This document shows, piece after piece, positions 28,801-37,624 of a stretch of DNA of 64,000 nt. Numbering within the stretch: position 1 is the first letter of the stretch; every line of letters starts with the position of its first letter. A program made the translations under genes and the position numbers. A model generated the notes under the pieces. The model saw only the letters and a list, made by a program, of their open reading frames with translations. It ran no database searches and was not told the origin of the DNA. Source of the DNA: Opisthorchis felineus. Its lineage: Eukaryota; Platyhelminthes; Trematoda; Opisthorchiida; Opisthorchiidae. Where the stretch lies: NCBI GenBank assembly GCA_004794785.1, contig SJOL01008747.1, positions 16,766 through 80,765 on the forward strand, read 5' to 3'.

Positions 28801-31800
28801 TCTTTCCGAGAAAACAACGGTTTTTTTTACCATCTACACGCACCCGTGCATAAGACATATAGCAGCTTTCTGTGGGAGACGGAACATCCGATATCGCCCG
28901 CTAGAGAGAATTACAAGAGCCCCATAGTGCCACCTAGTTACTAAACTGATAAGAATATCCCAGACTGTTGCACGGTACTTGGAAATTGCATCAGGAACAG
29001 TACAGTTGCACACCATGCTTTCTCAAGTAATCCACAGAATACGGGAAAATGTTTCATTAAGTCGAGAATGGGCAACACATGCTGTGGAGAAAAGCACGTA
29101 TCTGTAACATTCTTCGTCTCAAAAATTAAATTAAAAGTCCCGACGGTGTGGCCTAGACGTATCATCGTGAAGGGACTATACCAAATTACCTAAAGGGACT
29201 TCAAACGTAAACCTCATTCCTAGTAAGAAGAGAAGGATGATTTTATCCATCACAAAGTTACTAGAAAGCTACCAGGTATACATTTTCTGAATGGTTTTCT
29301 GATACATGGAGTACTAAGAAACATTGAGCAGGAACTATATGAACAAGGGCATGGATATCGCTCTCTACACTTGGGTAAGTGTGCTTACATGAGAAACCCC
29401 ACTGTTTGACTGACCTAAACTTGGGAATCTTCGCTACCCACCCAAATAACGGCTGGTGAAACACGCATCGGCATGGAACGCGCTATCTACTTACGTATTT
29501 GTCCGGTTCACCAGGTTCTCCCTTTCCGAATAACTAAATGAAAACGATGATCAACAAACTACGGAATGACGCAGAGTTTGCTCGTGCCTTTATGAAGATG
29601 CTGCATTGTGCTTGGTACACATCATATGCATCGTTTTACCTTCAACTAGATAATAAATCTGATGAATGACTTTACATCGTTTTTTTTGTTTTCTCCATTT
29701 TGTAGGTATCAAAAGTTTGTCAGAATAAGAATGTAAGTTAGGTGGTTTTCTTTGGTTGCCTGTTTTTCTACAATGAGTGGGGGATCAAAACTGAAAGAAA
29801 CATGCGCTTTTGGACACTTATTGAAAATGAATAATCATTAATATCGTTAGCGATGACCAGCTCCTTAAAAACTCCTACGGTCACCGCTAAATTGCATCCT
29901 TTGAAGGGCTTTTGACGGTATGTGCAATAAGAACTGGGGATGCTTTATAGTCAACTTGAAGCTCGTCTACTGTTGGTATTGCAAGCAGGTCTCTTTCTCC
30001 AAATGTACGAGGTGGAGATCAGGAAAACTGTTCTAATCCTGTTTGCGCAGCAAGCTTACACAACGAGAAACATGTGCATAATAAGTGGTACCTTCATTTT
30101 CTAAATTTGTCAAACGCATTGTTCATCTTTCGATCCATCTCTTAGGGTATTTAATCTGAATGGAGGTTTCGCCCTGTCAGTGAAGCCAATCTATGCAAGA
30201 AAGCCGGGAATCACTCTAAAGATGTTTCATCTTGGTTGGGAAACACGAAACTCAGAGTTTCAAACCCGCGACCTCAAGTAGCCTGTCAGCACGTGACCAC
30301 TTGATGTGGTTTCCTTGAGTGAAGGTTGAGTGGCGCTGTGTCCTGTCTGAGTGAAAGCTAATCACACTGCGAATCAGCCGCTCCAGGTTGAATGATCAAG
30401 AATATCATACGCCAGAGATTCAGTTGAGTCTCCCCTGAAAACCCAGTTGATATGCAAATGATTGTATTTGTCCAAATGCTCAAGTGTTCAACCACTAGCC
30501 AGAAGGTCGCGGGTCGAAAACTGTGAGTTTTGTGTGGTGGTGATTCCCAACAGAGATGAAACAGGCGTACACTTTTCCCCGGATTTTTAGCATAGGTTGA
30601 CTTCACTGACTACGAAATCTCTATTGAAAACCACCAAATCACCTTAATTTTGTTTGGAACAGTTTTCCACACGAACATGGCTCTCAGCTAGACGGAAACT
30701 CAACTTCAGTGCGGTTAGGCGGTTTGTTTGAGTGTGATGTTGTCATATTCGGATCGGACATGTAGCAACATGGATAGGTTGTAATCTGAGCTTGGCAACT
30801 TTGTTGCAAACCTTTCGTTGTTAACTGAGGTGACGTCTCCATGGACAGTCGGTCACCGGTGCGCCATTTCTCGATGAACTTACTTCGCAATAAGAGGCTC
30901 ATTTTTGGTATCAAACCTCGCCCTCTTACACGCTTCCACAAAGAACTAGAAGTCATTCCTACTATTGGCACAAAGCACCTAGAAGAGCCAACTACCTGCT
31001 GCTTTCAGATGTCGAAATATTGATCTGAATGTGGCCTTAGGGTTAGGCAGATCTGTTTCTCCGTGAAAACTTCACTTTTGTACTCAGTGGATGTCAAATA
31101 TCCACGTAAGGATCATAATACAGTTGAGATTATGAATAAACACATCGAAACTGTTCATAACTGAGATCACTGGTTAAGAATGCCTCCCTATAAACTACCG
31201 CAGGTTTTGCTTCGAGTTGTTTCATGTGCCGTTCCAAATAGACATTCTGCACAGATATTCTGAATAGCCTGAGGCAAGCATTATGCCGAATTTCCTTCCG
31301 GACAGGAAAGTTGAAAACTTATGAGTGAGCGCTGACCATGAAACATAGGATCGAGAACTCGTGTCTCAAACCTTAGGCCAGTTCCAGCTCATGAACTGCG
31401 TATATGTACAGCAACATTAGCCAGAAGGTTCGATTTGGAGAATGTTGGGAATTAAGCCTAGAACTGACAAGCATTTCATCCCATCGTATGAAAATAATAA
31501 GGCTTGATTCTCTTTAGGCACTGAACTGAGTTCCTCAGGAAGAATATCACGCATCAAACGGATGTCTTAGTATTGCACCGCAAGCGGGGTAATAGAAGTA
31601 TGATTTTCGCAGATCTGTCATTTCCTGCAAAATGACCACGGAATGTTGAAAACCGTCGGTTATGTCCCTCCCTCCTATGTATTTCGTGAACTGGTTACAA
31701 GTAAAACAATGTTAGTTTCCTCGTCCAGTTGAGAACATAAAATATAGAGTTACACGGACATTTACACAATGTCGAAAGTACAAAACAACAAGATTTACTT

Positions 31801-34800
31801 GCAAAGTTACGTTGTTCGCTCCAAAGCCAAGCATCAAATGGCACTTTTAGAAGGATTTTGCACAGACACGCTTTGCCTACATACCCCCGAACCATTAGAA
31901 CCACGATTTGAATGAAACACCCTGGGAAAACGTTTTTCTTAACGATTTTTTGCCGATACTGCAGACAGTCACAGAAACATTATATTCGCATCGTTCTTGC
32001 AGCAATAGGACGACGCACCTTTGTTTTAAGTATATCCAACAAACGTTCCGAAAGCTAAGCTGCCGATCATGCCAGCCAACTGCTAACACTGACTCCCAAA
32101 AAGGGATTTTTATTCTATTACTCAATGTTTCGTAATGCTGCTTGTATGCATTTAGCAGTGCGTCTTTAATGGAATTCCTTGCAACTCACGCATCAGTTGG
32201 TCACATTCTTTTCAACTAGTTAATGGCTAGCCATGCTCTTCTGAAGGGGGTTGTGTTTCACGCCTACAGACTACAATCTTTTAATTGGTTAAGTATTTAC
32301 TCGCCCAATTTAAAGAATCACTCAGTAATCAAAATGCTTGCGTGCAGTGATCAGTTTACATGCATCTTTTTGGCTGACAAAAAAGCGTTTATTAGGTGCA
32401 ACTTAGGTTGTTTTATCCGAGACCTATGGTGGTTTAGGCTACGGAAAGCCAGAACCTATAAACGAATATCTTTATCCGGCCCGGCATTCGGTCCAATTCG
32501 GTACTTGACAAATGACCCGTTCGTAAGCGTATTTCTAGCAGGTTAACTTTTACCAGGCTATTTATTTCCTTTAGCCAAATCGACATCTGCTTTCCAACCG
32601 AGAATGTATGGACCCTCCTTCGAAAGTCGACTTGCTCAGTCTCGCAGACCGAGTTTAATTTAATCTAACTCAGAGGCCCACAAGACAAAACTATATTGAA
32701 GACGAAATTGCTGCAAAGGCATTTTTTTGTTCTAATTGTTTTTCAGGTCGATTTCAACAAAATATCTATCGTTGATGTTAAATGTGACATTTCTTTTATG
32801 CTCCTTGTGATAGGCACCACTGTTTCAAGGCCATTTACGTGGTCACCTTATTGCACACAGGCCTCAAGTTTCCAGAGGACTACGAAAAATTGCATCGTGT
32901 CAATGAAATAGACGGTACAGACGTGCAGTGGAGTCTAGGAGCTATTTTCTATATCCTCAAGTAGGTTTTCACATATAAGTGGATTTCTATTAAACCGACA
33001 CTTTATTTTTGCACAGTATATGCTGTTTCGTACTATACAATTACTAGGTAGTGGCATGAAGGTTACCATATTTGTTATCCTTGCACTTATATGAACAAAG
33101 CTAGTCCAAACCGTCTTTATTATGGTCGGCTTCTAAGATTACACATTGCCTAATTACAACTAATAAATATTCCCTGGGAGAAAGAGCTTGCTGTGTATAT
33201 TCGTACGCTGCTTCAGGAAGCATCCAAATATATGTATTTTTGAGAATTTGTTGTCACTGATCGATATTTGGGACCTCTGATATACCATATCAGTTTGGTC
33301 AAAGAATATTCGTTTAATTATATTTGAAAAAGAATTCTCAAAAGACCCATGATAGTTGGTTTATCCTGAGGAACCGATCTCTTTGTCCTAATGAGGATGA
33401 AAGCTGGTTTACATCGGAGTAATGAGAAATCAACTCCATCTATTGTTCGATAATGCAGCTACTCATCAAACATTACCAATACTCAGGACGATAAAAAACC
33501 CACTGGAGAATTGGAAGCTGATGTTCTCCGAGGTTCAACGATATATCCACTTTTGAGTCTTCACCACCCATAGGTAGATCGGACTGGTTGGCCTGGTTGT
33601 GCAGCAGCGGGGTTCAGCCGCTTCAAGAAAGCGTAGTAGACGGCTGTTGTTCTGGCAATTTCTACATTTAAATAGATGTCTTCATTCGTTACACTTGTTG
33701 CAATTAAGCATGTGGTGAGCGATTGTGCTTGTCGGGAGTTTTAAACTACTACTTATTATCTATATTCCTTAGGCTGTGTTCAGAAATCCTCTCTCAATCA
33801 TTCCGATTTCCTCGACATTTCGAAAGAATCGGAAAAAGTATATAAGAAGGAGGTGTCCAAACAGTCTGGCCTATTTAAGTTGGCTTCTGTCAGCCAACCC
33901 AGATTGCTCGCTAACCTCCTTCTGGCACACCTTTCCCACTTCACTTCTGTATCAAGTACCTCGGGGGAACTGGGAGAAGCCTATATAAAAGGATTCCTTA
34001 GAAGTGAAGAGGCGGCAATTTGGGACTGAACCCTTTCTACATCCTTGTGATTTTACCTAACCAGTTATGAGATCTTTGCTCATTGTTATAATTTTACTGG
34101 CCTGTATCTGTTTATTTTTTAGATTATCTGTCCGTCATCTTGCCCTTAGCATGATTTTTAATATAAATATATATATATTTATAATATAATATAATATAAT
34201 ATAAATATACTATTACAAACGCGAACATGCTAAGACTATCCTTGTTGCCCTCATGAAGTTAACATAGTGAGCTGCTTGCATGACAGTAGTAGGTTATTTT
34301 TACATAATTTTCCACGGAAAGGTAGCTACATAGATCAGCATCCTTCACATTGTTGTTTGTGTACATTGGATGTCAGTGAAGACTCATAAATGAAGATGAA
34401 AGTGAAATATCTTCTAACTCGCAAACTTCGACCGTTGTCTCACAGAGTCTTTCATACGGCATAGGGAATTTTCCTGGTCTTGGAACCCTTCAGTGAAAGT
34501 AGCCTATGGCTTTTTTCCTGATAATGTGTATGGTTGTCTCCATTAAACTGTTTATCGAGCTTCTCGTTCCTTTCTTGCAGTGCTGTCCCCAATCGCCAGG
34601 GCTCTTCCATTTGTCAAACCTTCCTAATCGGGATATGCATTTTTATAATTGTCCTGATGGTCCTGGGTCTCAGTATCATATGCACATGCAGACGACGCCT
34701 TCGTCGCGCACAAAATACTGCCCAATTCCGTAATTTGAACATGAGCCAAACCAGTCCATGCACACAAACCAACACTCACCACGACCCGAGACCTAGTGCA

Positions 34801-34863
34801 TACCATATAGAATGGGTAGAAAACCGAACCGCAGAATCAATAGTACAGGTCATGCCTGTTTAG
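1664..34863 (+). CDS. ENTPD4: ENTPD4/7-like nucleoside di-/triphosphatase (GDA1_CD39 family), C-terminal half, multi-exon
   Basis: Span of a spliced gene whose exons are listed separately. ENTPD4/7 enzymes are Golgi, lysosomal or endosomal membrane-anchored hydrolases that remove phosphate from nucleoside di- and triphosphates, for example UDP from glycosylation. Joined exons give, in order: a DPC motif; a G-x-GD segment; an F-Y-G-x-S-E-F-x-Y segment; a short Cys/Trp exon; the CFK exon with apyrase region 5 (W-x-L-G-A); one transmembrane helix with an Arg-rich stop-transfer sequence; and a cytoplasmic tail. The same order of Cys and aromatic residues is known from human ENTPD4, and the C-terminal anchor points to the ENTPD4/7 branch rather than ENTPD5/6. 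Phases match at 5111/12904, 12971/32814 and 32960/34581. Apyrase regions 1-3 and the N-terminal anchor must lie left of the window. The family call is firm; choosing ENTPD4 over ENTPD7 is not possible here. Confidence 0.88.
1799..2062 (-). CDS. Possible antisense exons with mini-introns (weak)
   Basis: On the - strand, three short open exons can be joined in phase through introns of about 34 and 37 bases (GTATGT...CAG and GTATTT...CAG). They would encode a Cys-containing peptide ending in a stop near 1799. Introns this short are known from trematodes, but with so many short candidate sites such a chain can arise by chance. Nothing in the peptide is recognisable. Confidence 0.18.
3184..3300 (+). 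CDS. ENTPD4: ENTPD exon with DPC motif
   Basis: Thirty-nine codons starting Asp-Pro-Cys-Leu and ending Val-Gln-Phe-Ile. The in-frame TAG directly before GAT is the acceptor itself (TTTCCTCTTTCGTAG), and a consensus GTAAGT follows at 3301. The DPC-L start matches the conserved DPCLP segment of ENTPD4, whose Cys forms a family disulfide. The segment after it is longer and more charged (KKVEEKE) than in vertebrates, as expected for a surface loop. It ends on a codon boundary, matching the phase-0 start of the 4917 exon. Confidence 0.9.
3840..3960 (+). repeat. Short interspersed repeat with hammerhead-like core, copy 1
   Basis: Shares with 19.3 kb the order GCA-CTGATGA, hairpin, GAAACGTYTGC, then CAGCTCAGCGAAC and a CCA-rich stretch. 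The hammerhead-like part is 3861-3900. Compared with the 19.3-kb copy, the outermost hairpin pair is A-T instead of G-C, so both sides changed together. The bases before CTGATGA (GCA) can pair with the TGC after the possible cleavage site (GTT). The ends of the element are not clear. Confidence 0.6.
4917..5111 (+). CDS. ENTPD4: ENTPD exon with G-E-GD and FYGLSEF motifs
   Basis: Sixty-five codons beginning G-E-G-D-P-D-K-C, the counterpart of the G-T-G-D-F-D-L-C segment in ENTPD4. It continues through P-F-Y-G-L-S-E-F-V-Y-S-L-E-G-V, matching the family F-Y-G-F-S-E-F-Y-Y core, and ends with a helix (SEAAEKIL). The acceptor is TTTATAG at 4910-4916 and the donor is consensus GTGAGT at 5112. Both ends fall on codon boundaries. 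The start is set by the acceptor, because the inner ATG at 4977 would cut off the conserved Cys. This exon, with the 32814 exon, is the strongest evidence for the gene. Confidence 0.93.
7285..7536 (+). CDS. Unassigned open exon-like segment inside the ENTPD intron
   Basis: An in-frame TAG at 7282-7284 coincides with a possible acceptor (GATGTTGTAG). After it come 83 codons and a TAA. The reading is protein-like, with alternating strands and helices (FTVRVILGTCIVQDESG, then LVNLALENKQQLWMAWS) and one N-glycosylation site (N-F-T). I do not recognise the family. A possible donor (AAG|GTGTAA) precedes the stop. Start and donor are both phase 0, so it could be a cassette exon or alternative last exon of the ENTPD gene, which also has a phase-0 junction at 5111. 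It could equally belong to an unrelated nested gene or be chance. Confidence 0.35.
   Translation, partial: GLHKFVSESNFTVRVILGTCIVQDESGISTSNLVNLALENKQQLWMAWSTSQDDLNPSVLYSSVQFVSLPSALSFLEKFFTKV
11890..11913 (+). repeat. (CAGT)n microsatellite
   Basis: Five to six CAGT units, the last ones imperfect (CATTCAG). Confidence 0.8.
12904..12971 (+). CDS. ENTPD4: ENTPD exon with conserved Cys and Trp (E-L-C-x-x-x-W)
   Basis: Sixty-eight bases: 22 codons plus two bases. The reading E-L-C-K-R-P-W-D-E-Y-T-E-I-L-R-K lines up with the human ENTPD4 segment D-Y-C-A-T-K-W-S-I-L-R-E-R. The acceptor is preceded by a long pyrimidine run (TTTTCTCTCTTCTCAAAG) and the donor is consensus GTGAGT at 12972. It starts in phase 0, as required by the exon ending at 5111. 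It ends with AC, completed to Thr by the first G of the 32814 exon, so the phase fits on both sides across introns of 7.8 and 19.8 kb. Confidence 0.85.
16751..16775 (+). repeat. Poly-G tract
   Basis: T-run followed by G-runs of seven and nine separated by AGT. Low-complexity sequence with G-quadruplex potential on this strand. Confidence 0.75.
19300..19420 (+). repeat. Short interspersed repeat with hammerhead-like core, copy 2
   Basis: Best preserved copy. Core elements at 19325-19364 are GCA, CTGATGA, a hairpin with a six-base-pair stem (GTCACC/GGTGAC), GAAA, ACGTC and TGC. The part that would be stem III is the palindrome ACGT, similar in layout to the short palindromic stem III of schistosome hammerheads, which act best as dimers. 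One extra T sits before the hairpin. The element then reads CAGCTCAGCGAACGAACCA. A fragment of this tail (GAACGAACAAACCAACGACC) also occurs at about 16387. Confidence 0.65.
19796..19841 (+). repeat. (TA)n microsatellite
   Basis: About 22 uninterrupted TA units. The Ile/Tyr frames crossing it on both strands are artefacts. Confidence 0.95.
20985..21560 (+). repeat. Interspersed repeat, two tandem-like copies, incl. 264-bp inverted-repeat element
   Basis: Two related blocks begin with CTACTCATAAGGTTG (about 21023) and CTGCTCATAAGGCTG (about 21325). Each runs through a CAGCCCA...CGG segment and TTC-rich sequence toward a GTTCAACTTGAACCC or TTCCACTTGAACTC motif. The second block lies between perfect 22-bp inverted repeats at 21203-21224 and 21445-21466 (arms beginning CAGCTGAATCTC), with CAGCTGGATT repeated next to the right arm. 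Relatives occur at 30.4, 36.7 and 59.7 kb. The 161-codon open frame over the first block (20752-21237) has no coding support. This looks like a non-autonomous element, perhaps MITE-like. Confidence 0.6.
21203..21466. mobile_element. MITE-like unit with perfect 22-bp inverted termini
   Basis: The 22 bases at 21203-21224 are the exact reverse complement of 21445-21466. The enclosed 220 bp contain the second copy of the repeat above. The ends are the palindrome CAGCTG. No clear target-site duplication is visible. A diverged version of the left arm (GCGGAATCTCTCGTTTCT) sits at about 36731 and of the right arm (AGAGATTCAGTTGA) at about 30413. Confidence 0.45.
21984..22189 (-). CDS. Last exon of the nested antisense gene (transmembrane helix and tail)
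   Basis: Two bases, 67 codons and TAA. Acceptor GTGTGTTTTCTCCAG. The frame has a C-x(4)-C, a hydrophobic helix (GFGLVGVCVTLFHALMF), N-I-K-K-R-R-N-R as stop-transfer, and a polar tail of about 30 residues ending R-S-H-N-E. The layout is that of a type I cytoplasmic end. Confidence 0.42.
21984..24611 (-). CDS. Putative antisense gene nested in ENTPD intron: membrane protein with Cys-rich ectodomain
   Basis: Gene model of five exons on the - strand: 24434-24611, 23574-23904, 23188-23440, perhaps 23078-23135, and 21984-22189. Together about 340 residues. It has an N-terminal hydrophobic segment, a second hydrophobic segment, a cysteine-rich region with several N-x-S/T sites, a C-terminal helix, then a basic K-K-R-R stretch and a polar tail. 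Splice sites are mostly consensus, and phases agree at the first two junctions. The last two depend on a short exon of weaker support. I recognise no family. Finding consecutive compatible phases with a true ATG start is better than expected by chance, but this remains a prediction. Confidence 0.45.
22529..22640 (+). repeat. AT-rich low-complexity tract (TAT/TATTA)n
   Basis: About 110 bases of interrupted TAT, TATTA and TATAT units. Open frames crossing it are artefacts. Confidence 0.9.
23078..23135 (-). CDS. Tentative short exon of the nested antisense gene
   Basis: Fifty-eight open bases between an ACTAG acceptor and a GTAAAG donor. Its length (3n+1) is exactly what is needed to join the phase-0 end at 23188 to the phase-1 start at 22189. 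It would leave a preceding intron of only 52 bases, and the acceptor lacks a good pyrimidine tract. Confidence 0.22.
23188..23440 (-). CDS. Third exon of the nested antisense gene (Cys-rich ectodomain)
   Basis: One base plus 84 codons. The frame has G-D-P-K-C-P-L-P-Y-D-F-P, W-L-W-R-I-S-R-C-N-C, an N-E-T site and C-I-C-D-S-V-C-H. Acceptor ATTTGCAG, donor GTAACG after GAG. The first A completes CT|A (Leu) from exon 2. Six or more cysteines in 84 residues suggest an extracellular disulfide-bonded region. Confidence 0.45.
23574..23904 (-). CDS. Second exon of the nested antisense gene
   Basis: Two bases, 109 codons, two bases. Acceptor CCGGAGTTCAG. The frame has a second hydrophobic segment (ESVALVVCCVLNTVSI), N-glycosylation sites (N-I-S, N-F-T) and a C-x-C pair near the end. 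Donor GTAACA at 23573. If the first exon is wrong, an internal ATG at 23890 would supply an alternative start with this hydrophobic stretch as signal peptide. Confidence 0.45.
24434..24611 (-). CDS. First coding exon of the nested antisense gene (membrane anchor)
   Basis: Opens with ATG at 24611 and reads 59 codons plus one base to a GTATGT donor at 24433. Residues 28-50 form a hydrophobic helix (WSWFVHCLLFTTIFMTSMNA) followed by L-R-L-T-F-R-P-P, a possible signal anchor. Phase 1 end, matching the next exon start at 23904. Confidence 0.45.
29495..29534 (-). CDS. Isolated micro-exon candidate
   Basis: Forty bases between a good acceptor (ATCGTTTTCATTTAG) and a consensus GTAAGT donor on the - strand. 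Two frames are open, one reading G-E-P-G-E-P-D-K-Y. No neighbours could be attached, so it may be a 5' untranslated exon of the nested antisense gene or chance. Confidence 0.15.
30400..30520 (-). repeat. Relative of the 21.2-kb repeat
   Basis: AGAGATTCAGTTGAGTCTCCC, AAAACCCA, then GTATTTGTCCA match the order found at 21455-21535. Just downstream, sequence with a TTTTCGACCC-like motif resembles a degraded tRNA-type B box on the - strand; a similar sequence (GTTTCAAACCCGCGACCT) lies at about 30260 on the + strand. Confidence 0.45.
32814..32960 (+). CDS. ENTPD4: ENTPD exon with CFK and apyrase region 5 (W-S-L-G-A)
   Basis: One base plus 48 codons plus two bases. The frame from 32815 reads H-H-C-F-K-A-I-Y, then L-L-H-T-G-L-K-F-P, and D-V-Q-W-S-L-G-A-I-F-Y. 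This follows the ENTPD4 order Q-C-F-K-S-A-W, F-H-R-G-F-S-F-P and E-V-Q-W-T-L-G-A-I-L-Y. Apyrase region 5 is present intact. An in-frame TGA shortly upstream shows coding starts at the acceptor (TTTTATGCTCCTTGTGATAG). The donor GTAGGT begins at 32961. Confidence 0.93.
34155..34211 (+). repeat. (TATAA)n / (TA)n low-complexity tract in last ENTPD intron
   Basis: Imperfect TA and TATAA units about 370 bases before the terminal ENTPD exon. Confidence 0.9.
34581..34863 (+). CDS. ENTPD4: ENTPD terminal exon: membrane anchor and cytoplasmic tail
   Basis: The first base T completes AA|T (Asn) from the previous exon, and 93 codons plus TAG follow. After a short linker comes one hydrophobic helix of about 22 residues (FLIGICIFIIVLMVLGLSII), then C-T-C-R-R-R-L-R-R as stop-transfer signal, then a polar tail of about 55 residues ending V-Q-V-M-P-V. 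The acceptor has a strong pyrimidine tract (TTCTCGTTCCTTTCTTGCAG). ENTPD4/7 proteins also end in such a helix plus basic tail, whereas secreted ENTPD5/6 do not. No close AATAAA follows; the first clear one on this strand is near 35761. Confidence 0.88.
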
Positions 34864-36087
34864 TAACAAGCATTAAGAATAACACGAGAAAATGAATACT
34901 CCTTGTTCAAGAGAAGATTTGGGCACACCGATGCCCAAACGCCGGTGCGTGCAACAGCAAGGTCATTTGCCACACACTCAGTGACTGACTGTCTTGGTTG
35001 AATCGCAGTCATCATCCTCATTTTGTTTCTCAAGTCTTGTGCTCACACAATTTTCTTCAGCTCTGAGGATGGACGAGGAAACCAGAAATCGAGACAGTGG
35101 GCCTAAAGGCTTACGTGGCCCCACCACTTCACCTTGTGTTGCGCGCACCCACACAGTGTTGACTGGGGAGTCAATACGCACCTCCGCAGGTAACTGTGCA
35201 GGGAGAACTGGTGGCGCATCTGGTTTTTTGTGTTGAGGATCACTTTTCCTCTCTGGTTTTCTTATTCTTATTCTTATAACTATTACTAATAATTTCATAC
35301 AACTCCTATTTTGTGCATTCTTTTATTCGCTAATTTTTGCCCTCACGAGATTTGGCGCAGCATATGTGATGTAATCTCCGAGTTATTTCTTTGCTAACCG
35401 ACTTGTGCTCTTTATAACGGTGGTGGTGGTTTAAATATGCGTTTGTTTCGGTTGTCCGAAAACAGTCTTGATTGTGCAACCCAAGTTCAGTTTTTCACGC
35501 AAGGCTGGTAGTTTTGAGCATGGCATTTTTACATGAATACGGTTTATTTGAACTGTGTAGGGGTGAAACAGTAGTATCAGCCTGGATCAATCGTACGCGG
35601 AGAGTGTCATTGATTTCAGGTGGACTGGGCGCGACAGCTCTTGAATGAAAGTTTATTAGTTGGTCTTCCATTAAGACAAGATGCCACCAGAAATTACATA
35701 AGGATTGCCACCATGCGGTAGCCACAGCAGAGTTTGGTACATCAAGAGTGAAAGAGGGTTTAATAAAAAAGTCGCATCACAGACAAACATGAGATCTCTG
35801 TACCAGTAATTAGTTAATACGATGAAAAACAGTGATCTATTTGACAGTCATCCACAGATATACGCACGCTTGTTGGGCCGCACATAAACGTCCATTAAAC
35901 GATCTATGTTAACTCGTTTTCGTTTCGGATGCTGATCGCAAGGCTACTGCACTCAATTGAATGATACGCTTCTCGTATTACCGTGTTTGGCTGTATTCAT
36001 ATGAGCCTTGAGTACCCGGAGTCGTGCTTGGTTCACGGCTTTGTTTTGGTTGGCCGTTACTTTTACCTGTTGCTTCGCCGGAGAAGG

Positions 36088-36088
<1 letters not shown>

Positions 36089-36119
<31 letters not shown>
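36089..36119 (+). repeat. (TA)n microsatellite
   Basis: About 15 TA units with one TG. The downstream flank (GCGGGATCGTAG) faintly resembles the flank of the 19.8-kb tract (GATGGGACCGTAG), so both may mark the end of one repeat family. Confidence 0.9.
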
Positions 36120-36689
36120 GATGGGTGACAAGTTAAACGTCGAATAGCGGGATCGTAGCTTATCTAACAAATGAACGAAGTAGCCTAAGTAACTGTTGTT
36201 TAGGTCTTTTTGGAAATCCGTGCGCGTGTGTAGGTGTTTGTAACACACTTCTTGTGTTGTGGCTGGTGTTCGGCATGGCTGAATGAGAGTGAGCGTCAAA
36301 GTCCCTGTGAAAGGGTTATCAGAATAGCCGACCTCGTGTTCAACCGTCCTTGTTTCATGTTGCTTCGACCATCCGCAGTGCATCCATGATACAGTCCTCA
36401 TTATCTGGATTCACAATGTCGCCAAAAGCGGCAGAATGGGTGAGCACGCTGGTTAGCTAGCTTATGTTCATCAATCATCTACCTTCCTTACCAGCGTCAG
36501 ATGCAGATGGGATGCGGGAAAAAAACCAGATTTGGTGTTTGGTAGGGCAACACCATTAAGCCTGCAGCTCTGAGTGTGTGCATTTGATCCCACTGCTATG
36601 GCTATTCTATCTACTAGCTCCGCCAGCCGATGCCGTAACGCGCTTCGTTCCCTCTGGTACTGGCGAAAAGACTGGAGAAACATTTGTAT

Positions 36690-36890
36690 GCACACCAGTT
36701 TCGTTTTAACGAGAAACTCAAATGGAACCCAGCGGAATCTCTCGTTTCTAATATTCCTCTGCTATATTTGCGGCACAAAGGCCACGTCAAGCCTTACTTG
36801 GTACGATATTCGCAATATTAAGGTATAATTCTTTGAATGAAGCTACACACAAGGTTGATGAGAACCGTTTGAAGAAGAGTTTTCAGCAAA
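36690..36890 (+). repeat. Relative of the 21.2-kb repeat
   Basis: GAATCTCTCGTTT, then TTACTTGGTACGATATTCGC (matching TTATTTGGTACAATATGCGA at 21270), then CACAAGGTTGATGAGAAC. Same order as in the 21.2-kb element, strongly diverged. Confidence 0.5.
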
Positions 36891-37624
36891 TCTGTGCCTA
36901 GTTTGATTTAAGAAGTTCTGTAAAGTTTTACAAACCGGTCATCTATAGATTAGATCGTTTAGCGCCACTGTTGTTTATGGCACACATTTTTTTGGATCGT
37001 TTGTGATAGCCATTCTGCATCAGTTGGTTAATAAGGAGCGCTCTCTCCTCAGACGGATCTGCAGTGCTACAATGAGTTAGCGTATGTTCCGGAAGAATTG
37101 ACACAATGTGTAGCTGAACAAAATTATGAAGTAAAGAGATATCAGGACTCATGATGACACAGGCGAACGACAAGATGGTCAGTGCTTTCTTTCACACTGC
37201 CAACAGAGCCAGTCGCTGTTCGTTGTGCTGTGGCTGGAAGATCAAAATGTCCAAGTTAGCTGTCGTTTTCACGTTATATATCCCTGTTTCTGGATGACGT
37301 TAAAATTTATTCCACTCCAATCCTGTTGTCATGAACAGTGTGTGAGATTTGGTGGTCGTTGCTACAGCATTTTTAAGGCTTGACCTGATCGCTGAAACAT
37401 ATTGGGGTTTCGTTTCCCTGATTTCACATGAGACAAGTTCTGCTATTTCTGCATTCCTGCGCATTGCTCTCAACGAACGCGTTGACTGTTTTGGAAACTG
37501 TGATGGTTAAGTGAAGAAAGCTGTCATGACCCCTCACATGAACTGAGCAGCTTTTTATCATTATATGAACGCCGCCATGTCGTAGGCTTCTAGGCCCCTC
37601 CATGAAGGAAAATATAAACATTAC

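Larger units (their letters stand above)
12972..32813 (+). other. ENTPD4: ENTPD intron, about 19.8 kb
   Basis: Intron bounded by GTGAGT at 12972 and GATAG at 32809-32813. It holds a hammerhead-like repeat at 19.3 kb, AT-rich simple repeats at 19.8 and 22.5 kb, the inverted-repeat element at 21.2 kb, a putative antisense gene at 22.0-24.6 kb and a repeat relative at 30.4 kb. The remainder (13.0-19.2, 24.7-30.3 and 30.6-32.8 kb) shows no gene I can support. Confidence 0.8.
34864..37624. other. 3' flank of ENTPD; no named gene
   Basis: Contains the presumed ENTPD 3' untranslated region, a (TA)n tract at 36.1 kb and a repeat relative at 36.7 kb. On the - strand, open segments at 34978-35298, 35495-35725 and 36471-36695 look protein-like, and the last has a GTAAGG donor after L-H-L-T-L. 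They could not be joined in phase and are not called. Confidence 0.45.
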
